Assembly (NCBI GenBank): GCA_944385305.1
Contig: CALWWS010000205.1
Coordinates: 1 to 18,367 of the forward strand
Length of the DNA stretch: 18,367 nt
Direction of reading: 5' to 3'
Source of the DNA: an uncultured Oscillospiraceae bacterium
GTDB taxonomy: Bacteria; Bacillota; Clostridia; Oscillospirales; Oscillospiraceae
This document shows positions 12,777 through 18,367 of this stretch, piece by piece. Position 1 is the stretch's first letter, and every line of letters starts with the position of its first letter. The notes beneath the pieces are model-generated. The model was not told the DNA's origin, searched no databases, and was given only the letters and a program-made list of their open reading frames with translations. The translations under genes and the position numbers were made by a program.

Positions 12777-15596
12777 ATGGACTATAACCAGACCATCCAC
12801 CTGCCCAAAACCGACTTCCCCATGCGGGCGGGCCTGCCCAAGCGGGAGCCGGGTATGCTCCAGGCCATGTACGACCAGGATCTCTACCGCAAGATGATCG
12901 CCCGCAACGAGGGAAAGCCCAAATTCGTGCTCCACGACGGCCCCCCTTACGCCAACGGCAATATCCACATCGGCACCGCTCTGAACAAGATCCTCAAGGA
13001 CATGATCGTCAAGCACCGGAACATGACGGGCTACTGCGCCCCCTATGTCCCCGGCTGGGACACCCACGGCCTGCCCATTGAGAGCGCCATCCTGAAGAAC
13101 AAGAAGGTCAAGCGGGAGGAGCTGACCACCTCCGAGTTCCGGGAGAAGTGCAAGGAGTACGCCCTGGACTTTGTGGATAAGCAGCGGGAGCAGTTCAAGC
13201 GCCTGGGGGTGCTGGGGGAGTGGGAGAACCCCTACCTCACCCTCAAGCCCGCCTTTGAGGCCAAGCAGGTGGAGATTTTCGGCAAGATGGCGGAGAAGGG
13301 CTTTATCTACAAGGGGATGAAGCCGGTGTACTGGTGCCCCCACGACCAGACCGCCCTGGCCGAGGCGGAGATCGAGTACGCCGACGACCCCTGCACCACC
13401 CTGTTTGTCAAGTTCCCCATCGTCGACGACCTGGGCCGCCTGGGCCAGTACGGCGACGTGAGCAAGATGTACTTCGTCATCTGGACTACCACCCCCTGGA
13501 CCATCCCGGGCAACATGGCCATCTGCGTCAACGCAGGCTTTGACTACGTGCTGCTCCAGGCCCCCAACGGGGAGATCTACGTGCTGGCCAAGGAGCTGGC
13601 CGAGAGCGTGTGCAAGGCCGCCAAGCTGGACTACGCCGCCTGCACCGTGCTGGCCACGGTGAAGGGCGACGTCTTTGAGCTCATGCGCGCCCGCCACCCC
13701 CTGTTTGACCGGGAGAGCGTGCTGCTGTGCGGCGACCACGTCACGCTGGACGCGGGCACCGGCTGCGTCCACACCGCCCCCGGCTTCGGCGCGGACGACT
13801 TCAACATCTGCCGCTCCTACGACCAGGCGGGCAAGACCAACATCGGCACCCCCGTGCCGGTGAACGCCAAGGGCGTGATGACCGACGAGCGCTACAACGG
13901 CCAGTTCTACGCCAAGGGCAACGACATGGTGGTGGAGGATCTGGAGCGGGAGGGCTTCCTGCTAGCCAAGGAGAACATCACCCACTCCTACCCCCACTGC
14001 TGGCGGTGCAAGCACCCCATCATCTACCGGGCCACGGAGCAGTGGTTCTGCTCGGTGGACGCCATCAAGGACGCGGCGGTGCAGGCCTGCGACGGCATCT
14101 CCTGGAAGCCCGAATGGGGCAAGGAGCGCATGACCAGCATGATCACCGAGCGCAACGACTGGTGCATCTCCCGCCAGCGGGTGTGGGGCGTGCCCATCCC
14201 CATCTTCTACTGCGCCCAGTGCGGCAAGGACATCGTCACCCCCGAGACCATCGCCCGGGTGTCCCAGCTGTTCCGGGAGCACGGCAGCAACGTGTGGTTT
14301 GACCAGGACGCCGACCAGCTGGCCCCCGCGGGCCTCAAGTGCCCGGTGTGCGGCCACGACCACTTCACCAAGGAGTCGGACATCATGGACGTTTGGTTCG
14401 ACTCGGGCTCCACCCACGCCGCCGTGCTGGACGAGCGGGACTACCTCCACTTCCCGGCGGACGTGTACCTGGAGGGGGGCGATCAGTACCGGGGCTGGTT
14501 CCAGTCCTCCATGCTCACCTCCATTGCCGCCAAGGGGGTGGCCCCCTACAAGCAGATCATCACCCACGGCTGGACGGTGGACGGCGAGGGCAAGGCCATG
14601 CACAAGTCCCTGGGCAACGCCATTGCCCCCGAGGAGATTATCAAGGACTACGGCGCCGACATGCTGCGCCTGTGGGTGGCCAGCGCGGACTACACCCAGG
14701 ACATGCGCATCTCCAAGGAGATTATGAAGCAGCTCTCCGACGCCTACCTGAAGATCCGCAACACCGCCCGCTACATGCTGGGCAACCTGGACGGGTTTGA
14801 CCCCAAGACCGATCTGGTGCCCCATGAGAAGCTGCCCGGCCTGGACAAGTGGGCCCTCTCCCGCTTCAACGACCTGGCCGCTCAGGTGCGCAGAAGCTAC
14901 AACGCCTACGAGTTCCACAGCGTCTACCGGGCTATCTACAACTTCTGCGTCATCGACCTGTCCAATTTCTACTTCGACATCATCAAGGACCGGCTCTACT
15001 GCGACGGCGAGGAGGCCCGCCGCTGCGCCCAGACGGTGCTCTACCGCATTCTGGACGGCATGACCCGCCTGCTGGCTCCCATTCTGGCCTTTACCAGCGA
15101 CGAGATCTGGCACGCCATGCCCCATGCCGCCGACGCTGACGGCGAGAGCGTGCTGCTCAACGACATGCCCGGCTTTGACCCCGCCCTGGCTCTGCCCGAG
15201 GAGGAGGACGCCCGCTGGGACGCCGCCATGGCCCTGCGCACCGACGTGAACAAGGCCCTGGAGATCGCCCGCAGCGAAAAGCGCATCGGCAAGAGCCTGG
15301 AGGCCGCCGTCACCCTCTACTTCGACGGGCAGGAGGCCCAGGCCCTCTGGAACGGCCCCCTGGGCGGCTTTGACACCGCCGATCTGGAGACCATCTGCAT
15401 CGTCTCCCACGTGGACGCGGTGCTGGGCTCCGGCCAGGGCTACCAGGGGGAGTGCATCCCCGGCCTCACCGTGCAGGTGGAGCCCGCCGCGGGGGCCAAG
15501 TGCGCCCGCTGCTGGAAGTACGACCCCCATGTGGGGGAGAACGGGGAGCACCCCGAGCTGTGCCCCCGCTGCGCCGCCGTGGTCAGCGGCCTGTAA
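12777..15596 (+). CDS. ileS: Isoleucyl-tRNA synthetase
   Basis: IleS charges tRNA-Ile and hydrolyses mischarged valine in its CP1 editing domain. The 939-residue class I enzyme shows the HIGH-type motif as GNIHIGTALNK (61-71, with T67 for the last H). The editing-domain TTTPWTIPGNMA segment follows, then GGDQYRGWFQSS before the active-site return, and a KMSKS-type loop reading KAMHKSLGN (606-614). A C-terminal zinc knuckle has C909, C912, C929 and C932. This is the Bacillus/E. coli-like length with a C-terminal finger. ATG start 10 bases after AGGAGG, about 84 bases past the T-box terminator. It is followed by a 13-pair GC hairpin and lspA. Confidence 0.98.
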   Translation: MDYNQTIHLPKTDFPMRAGLPKREPGMLQAMYDQDLYRKMIARNEGKPKFVLHDGPPYANGNIHIGTALNKILKDMIVKHRNMTGYCAPYVPGWDTHGLPIESAILKNKKVKREELTTSEFREKCKEYALDFVDKQREQFKRLGVLGEWENPYLTLKPAFEAKQVEIFGKMAEKGFIYKGMKPVYWCPHDQTALAEAEIEYADDPCTTLFVKFPIVDDLGRLGQYGDVSKMYFVIWTTTPWTIPGNMAICVNAGFDYVLLQAPNGEIYVLAKELAESVCKAAKLDYAACTVLATVKGDVFELMRARHPLFDRESVLLCGDHVTLDAGTGCVHTAPGFGADDFNICRSYDQAGKTNIGTPVPVNAKGVMTDERYNGQFYAKGNDMVVEDLEREGFLLAKENITHSYPHCWRCKHPIIYRATEQWFCSVDAIKDAAVQACDGISWKPEWGKERMTSMITERNDWCISRQRVWGVPIPIFYCAQCGKDIVTPETIARVSQLFREHGSNVWFDQDADQLAPAGLKCPVCGHDHFTKESDIMDVWFDSGSTHAAVLDERDYLHFPADVYLEGGDQYRGWFQSSMLTSIAAKGVAPYKQIITHGWTVDGEGKAMHKSLGNAIAPEEIIKDYGADMLRLWVASADYTQDMRISKEIMKQLSDAYLKIRNTARYMLGNLDGFDPKTDLVPHEKLPGLDKWALSRFNDLAAQVRRSYNAYEFHSVYRAIYNFCVIDLSNFYFDIIKDRLYCDGEEARRCAQTVLYRILDGMTRLLAPILAFTSDEIWHAMPHAADADGESVLLNDMPGFDPALALPEEEDARWDAAMALRTDVNKALEIARSEKRIGKSLEAAVTLYFDGQEAQALWNGPLGGFDTADLETICIVSHVDAVLGSGQGYQGECIPGLTVQVEPAAGAKCARCWKYDPHVGENGEHPELCPRCAAVVSGL

Positions 15597-15607
15597 CCCG
15601 TACCCGC

Positions 15608-15639
15608 ACACGGGCGCGCACCACCCTGCGCGCCCGTGT
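15608..15639 (+). terminator. Perfect GC-rich hairpin between ileS and lspA, weak T tail
   Basis: Thirteen pairs without mismatch (15608-15620 with 15627-15639) and a six-base loop, 11 bases after the ileS stop. Only three T residues (15639-15641) follow, so it may be a partial terminator, an attenuator or an mRNA-stabilising 3' end rather than a full stop. Confidence 0.6.
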
Positions 15640-15674
15640 TTCCACCTTCCCCCACGCCGGAAAGGAGAGTTTCC

Positions 15675-16169
15675 ATGATACCCTACGCCACTCTGGCCGC
15701 CGCGCTGGTGGCCCTGGACCAGGTGGTGAAATTCCTGGTGCGGGCCAACATCCCCCTGGGGGGCGCCGTGCCGGTGATCCCGGGGGTCATTCAGCTGACC
15801 TACTTCCAGAACACCGGGGCGGCCTTCTCCCTGTTTACCCAGCACACCTGGGTGCTGGCCCTGGTTTCCGCCGTGGTGTCCGCCGTCATTGTGGCGGCCA
15901 TGGTGCGCCGGGTGTTTACCCGCCCCGCCGGTCTTATCATCCTGGCGGTGATCCTGGCCGGGGCGGTGGGCAACCTCATCGACCGGGTGTTCTTCCGCTT
16001 TGTCACCGACATGTTCCAGACCCTGTTTATCAACTTTGCCATCTTCAACGTGGCGGACATCTGCGTGGTGCTGGGGGGCATCGCCCTGTGCGTGTACGTG
16101 CTGTTCTTCTACGAGAAGTACGAGAAGAAGAGGGGAGCGGGCCATGACGCCTCTGCATCTGACCGCTGA
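15675..16169 (+). CDS. lspA: Prolipoprotein signal peptidase II
   Basis: LspA cleaves lipoprotein signal peptides in the membrane after lipidation. The 164 residues span four membrane segments (about 3-22, 58-76, 86-105, 121-147). The aspartyl-protease signatures are complete: DQVVK (15-19), NTGAAF (46-51), GNLIDR (99-104) with catalytic D103, and FNVAD (124-128) with catalytic D128. The ATG at 15675 was chosen because AAAGGAG lies 7 bases upstream and the protein then begins at the first helix; an in-frame ATG at 15636 would add residues unlike the family and falls in the preceding hairpin. It follows ileS as in many bacteria. Its last 26 bases overlap the next gene in another frame. Confidence 0.96.
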   Translation: MIPYATLAAALVALDQVVKFLVRANIPLGGAVPVIPGVIQLTYFQNTGAAFSLFTQHTWVLALVSAVVSAVIVAAMVRRVFTRPAGLIILAVILAGAVGNLIDRVFFRFVTDMFQTLFINFAIFNVADICVVLGGIALCVYVLFFYEKYEKKRGAGHDASASDR

Positions 16170-17061
16170 CCGGCCGGGAGAGCGGGCGGATCAGCTCCTC
16201 TCCCGGCTGCTGCCCGATCTCTCCCGCTCCGCCGCCCAGCGCCTGCTGGAGGAGGGTCTGGTCACCCTGGCGGGGGCCCCGGTGAAGAAAAACTATAAAA
16301 CTGCGGCGGGAGACGTGCTCACCGTCTGCCTGCCCGACCCCGCCCCCCTGGACGCGGTTCCCCAGGACATCCCCCTGGACGTGGTATATGAGGACGGGGA
16401 CGTCATCGTTATCAACAAACCGGTGGGCATGGTGGTGCACCCCGCCCCCGGCCACCCGGACGGCACCCTGGTCAACGCCCTGCTCCACCACTGCGGGGAG
16501 AGCCTGTCGGGTATCAACGGCGCCCTGCGCCCCGGCATCGTCCACCGCATTGACCGGGACACCTCTGGCCTGATCATCGCGGCCAAAAACGACTTTGCCC
16601 ATCTGGCTCTGGCCCAGCAGCTCCAGGATCACTCCCTCTACCGGGAGTATCATGCGGTGTGCGTGGGGGGCCTCAAGCAGGAGGAGGGAACCATCTCCGC
16701 CCCCATCGCCCGCCACCCCACCGACCGCAAGCGTATGGCGGTGGACTACCTCCGGGGCCGAAGCGCCGTCACCCACTACCGGGTGCTGGAGCGCTACCCG
16801 GGCTACACCTATCTCCAGTGTCGGCTGGAGACGGGGCGCACCCACCAGATCCGGGTGCACATGGCCAAGCTGGGCCACCCTTTGCTGGGGGACACGGTAT
16901 ACGGCTCCTCCAGGCCCTATCCCGGCCTGGCAGGGCAGTGCCTGCACGCCCGGCGGCTGTGCTTTACCCACCCCCGGACGGGGGAGGCGATCACCCTGGA
17001 GTGCCCCCTGCCCCCCTGGTTTGTCCAGGTTCTGGAAAATCTGCGGGGGCTTACCGAATGA
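16144..17061 (+). CDS. RluA-family 23S rRNA pseudouridine synthase (RluD-like)
   Basis: The enzyme isomerises uridines in RNA, most likely 23S rRNA. The 305 residues contain an N-terminal S4 RNA-binding domain (about 13-60: ADQLLSRLLPDLSRSAAQRLL to GDVLTV). The catalytic domain has NKPVGMVVHP (91-100) and HRIDRDTSG (134-142), with catalytic D137, then LETGRTHQIRVH and HPLLGDTVYG. The layout matches RluD/YlyB; the exact target site cannot be read from sequence. The ATG at 16144 was chosen over earlier starts because GGGGAG precedes it and the S4 domain begins here. It overlaps lspA by 26 bases, which suggests translational coupling. lspA followed by an RluD homologue is a common Firmicutes pair. 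Confidence 0.93.
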   Translation: MTPLHLTADRPGERADQLLSRLLPDLSRSAAQRLLEEGLVTLAGAPVKKNYKTAAGDVLTVCLPDPAPLDAVPQDIPLDVVYEDGDVIVINKPVGMVVHPAPGHPDGTLVNALLHHCGESLSGINGALRPGIVHRIDRDTSGLIIAAKNDFAHLALAQQLQDHSLYREYHAVCVGGLKQEEGTISAPIARHPTDRKRMAVDYLRGRSAVTHYRVLERYPGYTYLQCRLETGRTHQIRVHMAKLGHPLLGDTVYGSSRPYPGLAGQCLHARRLCFTHPRTGEAITLECPLPPWFVQVLENLRGLTE

Positions 17062-17085
17062 AAAAGGCCGCCCTGCGGCCAGAGC

Positions 17086-17090
17086 GGAGG
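17086..17090 (+). promoter_or_regulatory. Ribosome binding site deciding the TTG start of the HAD gene
   Basis: GGAGG seven bases before TTG (17098-17100). The encoded N-terminus places the HAD nucleophile motif at residues 12-16, as is usual for the family. Confidence 0.7.
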
Positions 17091-17097
17091 GATTATT

Positions 17098-17904
17098 TTG
17101 GGCAAGTTTGACGGTGTGCTGCTGGCCAGCGATTTTGACGATACCCTGTACAACTCCAGCCTGGAGGTCTCCCGGGCGGACTACCAGGCCCTGGCCTACT
17201 TTACCCGGGAGGGAGGCACCTTCACCGTGGCCACAGGCCGGGCCTACCCCACCTTCGCCCCCTTCGCCTCCATCGCCCCCATCAACGCCCCGGTGATCCT
17301 CTCCAACGGCTCCGCCCTCTACGACTTTCAGGCCGGGCGGATGGTATACGAGACCTTCCTCCCCCGGCGGGTGCAGGAGGACATCCAGCAGGTGGCCCGG
17401 GACATCCCGGAGATCGGCTTTGAGGCCTACCACAACGACCAGATCTACGCCTACCAGCCCAACGAGGTGACCCAGCACCACATTACCCGGGCCAGGGCCA
17501 CCTACCTGGAAGTACCCATCGGGGAGATCCCCCTGCCCTGGAGCAAGGTCATCCTCCAGCAGAACAATACCATCCTGCGCCGGGTGCAGGCCTACATGCT
17601 GGAGCGGTGGGCGGAGCACTACGAGGTCATCTTCTCCAACCCAGTGCTGCTGGAGCTCACCCGGAAGGGGAGCAACAAGGGGGGTATGGTGCGCTACCTG
17701 GCCGGGCTGCTGGGCATCGCGGACAAGAATATCTACTGCGTGGGGGACAACCAGAACGACATCCCCATGCTGGCCATCTCCGCCATTCCCTTTGCCCCCG
17801 CCAACTGCGCCCCCGAGGTAAGAGACTGGGGGGGGCGCATTGTGGCCTCCTGCGACGAGGGCTGTATTGCCCAGATTGTGGAGATTCTGGACGGAATTTA
17901 TTGA
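17098..17904 (+). CDS. Cof-type HAD-superfamily (IIB) phosphatase
   Basis: This is a 268-residue cytoplasmic Mg-dependent phosphatase of the Cof/YcsE kind, probably acting on sugar phosphates or related small phosphates; the substrate is unknown. Motif I is DFDDTL (D12 and D14; the usual DGT glycine is D15). Motif II is the SNG of ILSNGSALY. The motif III lysine is in LTRKGSNKGG (about 200-209). Motif IV is GDNQND (216-221) with D217 and D221. A C2B cap lies between motifs II and III. The start is TTG, set by GGAGG. It begins 36 bases after the RluA-family gene and is the last gene of the ileS unit, closed by a strong terminator. Confidence 0.9.
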   Translation: MGKFDGVLLASDFDDTLYNSSLEVSRADYQALAYFTREGGTFTVATGRAYPTFAPFASIAPINAPVILSNGSALYDFQAGRMVYETFLPRRVQEDIQQVARDIPEIGFEAYHNDQIYAYQPNEVTQHHITRARATYLEVPIGEIPLPWSKVILQQNNTILRRVQAYMLERWAEHYEVIFSNPVLLELTRKGSNKGGMVRYLAGLLGIADKNIYCVGDNQNDIPMLAISAIPFAPANCAPEVRDWGGRIVASCDEGCIAQIVEILDGIY

Positions 17905-17908
17905 GCGC

Positions 17909-17943
17909 AAAAAATCCCGGGCTGTCAAAGCCCGGGATTTTTT
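17909..17943. terminator. Bidirectional intrinsic terminator
   Basis: AAAAAATCCCGGGCT (17909-17923), loop GTCAA, then the exact complement ending in TTTTTT (17938-17943). The A run and T run make it work in both directions. It lies between two convergent genes, the HAD phosphatase and the PepD-like gene, and can end both. Confidence 0.95.
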
Positions 17944-17958
17944 ATGCCCTGGGGTCTG

Positions 17959-18367
17959 TCAAAGCGCCTCCATAGTCCCCGCCAGCAGCAGGGCGTAGTC
18001 CGCCAGGCCGGACAGGGGGGCTCGCTCGTCCACCGAGTGGGCGTCCAGAATCTCCGGCCCGGTGCTCACCATAATCAGCCCGGGCTGCTTGGCCCGGAAC
18101 ACGGAGGGCTCCAGCCCCACATGTACCGCGCCGATCTCCAGGCCGCGCCCTGTCTGGGCGCGGAACACCCGGTCCATCCGCCGGGCCAGGGTGTTCTCCC
18201 CGGTGCCCGGCCAGCCGGGATAGCCGCTGGCCCGCCGGACAAAGCCCGCCCGGGCGGCCGCCGGCGCATGGCGGGCGCACGGGACATCCTCCTCCTCCTG
18301 CCGGGCGCAGGGGGGAAAGGCGCGCAGCTCCCCCTGCCCGTCCTCCACCGACACCCGGCCCACATTA
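17959..18367 (-). CDS. M20-family (PepD-like) dipeptidase, C-terminal part (cut by window edge)
   Basis: This is a minus-strand frame open to the right edge, ending in TGA at 17961-17959; about 135 codons are visible. The last 90 residues match the C-terminus of aminoacyl-histidine dipeptidases. SGYPGW is followed by a helix with RMDRVFRAQTG, then AVHVGLEPSVFRAKQPGL, VSTGPEILDAHSVDE and a closing helix. The His of DAHSVDE aligns with the metal-binding histidine of the family, and the Glu of HVGLE is kept, but the usual HAGLECG reads HVGLEPS. Upstream of SGYPGW the sequence is poorly conserved and the RS(S) element of the lid domain is not evident. PepD cleaves dipeptides, often Xaa-His, in the cytoplasm. 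The start lies outside the window. Confidence 0.75.
   Translation of the reverse strand, partial: NVGRVSVEDGQGELRAFPPCARQEEEDVPCARHAPAAARAGFVRRASGYPGWPGTGENTLARRMDRVFRAQTGRGLEIGAVHVGLEPSVFRAKQPGLIMVSTGPEILDAHSVDERAPLSGLADYALLLAGTMEAL

Noticed and set aside
12961..12981. IleS HIGT and AMHKS in place of HIGH and KMSKS as a sign of an inactive enzyme
   Set aside because: As I recall, such variants occur in functional clostridial IleS, and all other motifs and the zinc cysteines are intact; the gene also has its own T-box.
15636..15674. Longer lspA starting at an upstream ATG (15636)
   Set aside because: The extra residues (FPPSPTPERRVS) are unlike the family, that ATG lies in the 3' arm of the hairpin, and AAAGGAG is correctly placed for 15675.
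17066..17080. GGCCG-CCCTG-CGGCC hairpin between the RluA-family and HAD genes
   Set aside because: Five pairs without a T-run, and it does not cover the ribosome site; may be chance in GC-rich DNA.

Overview
The window is an 18.4 kb piece of a GC-rich, tightly packed Gram-positive chromosome. Three things point to a high-GC Clostridia, most plausibly Oscillospiraceae of the Flavonifractor/Pseudoflavonifractor type: the order miaB-mutS-mutL-hfq followed by yggS-sepF-divIVA-ileS-lspA-rluD, an isoleucine T-box leader ahead of ileS, and strong AGGAGG ribosome sites combined with TTG and GTG starts. The family assignment is inference from gene content and composition. Nearly all of it is housekeeping sequence. 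I see no mobile element, CRISPR array, tRNA or rRNA.

Layout. (1) Minus strand, 1-1734: an alanine-racemase-fold protein that has lost its catalytic residues, then dtd (D-aminoacyl-tRNA deacylase), then a metallo-beta-lactamase-fold hydrolase cut by the left edge. A consensus sigma-A promoter drives this unit. (2) Plus strand, 1890-8713, from a back-to-back divergent promoter: miaB (tRNA methylthiolation), mutS, a CPBP-type membrane protein, and mutL. MutL carries the endonuclease motifs expected where MutH is absent. (3) 8736-11085: hfq with its own promoter, an HlyD-like membrane adaptor and yggS (PLP homeostasis). (4) 11110-12375: sepF and divIVA (division and polarity), with a consensus promoter buried inside yggS just upstream. 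(5) 12376-12776: a 401-base gap holding a terminator fused to a promoter, a complete Ile T-box leader and its terminator. (6) 12777-17904: ileS, lspA, a RluA-family pseudouridine synthase and a Cof-type HAD phosphatase, ended by a strong bidirectional terminator. (7) Convergent minus strand from 17959 to the right edge: the C-terminal part of an M20 (PepD-like) dipeptidase.

How the genes fit together. Mismatch repair (MutS and MutL), RNA modification and quality control (MiaB, RluA-family enzyme, Dtd, IleS), RNA chaperoning (Hfq), division-site assembly (SepF, DivIVA) and lipoprotein maturation (LspA) are strung together as in many Firmicutes. Several usual members are missing from their places: miaA between mutL and hfq, and ylmG/ylmH between sepF and divIVA. 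The most unusual items are the nested divIVA-terminator/ileS-promoter, the catalytically dead alanine racemase homologue, the promoter written into the yggS reading frame, and the CPBP protein lacking the motif-2 histidine. I found no wholly new multi-gene system.
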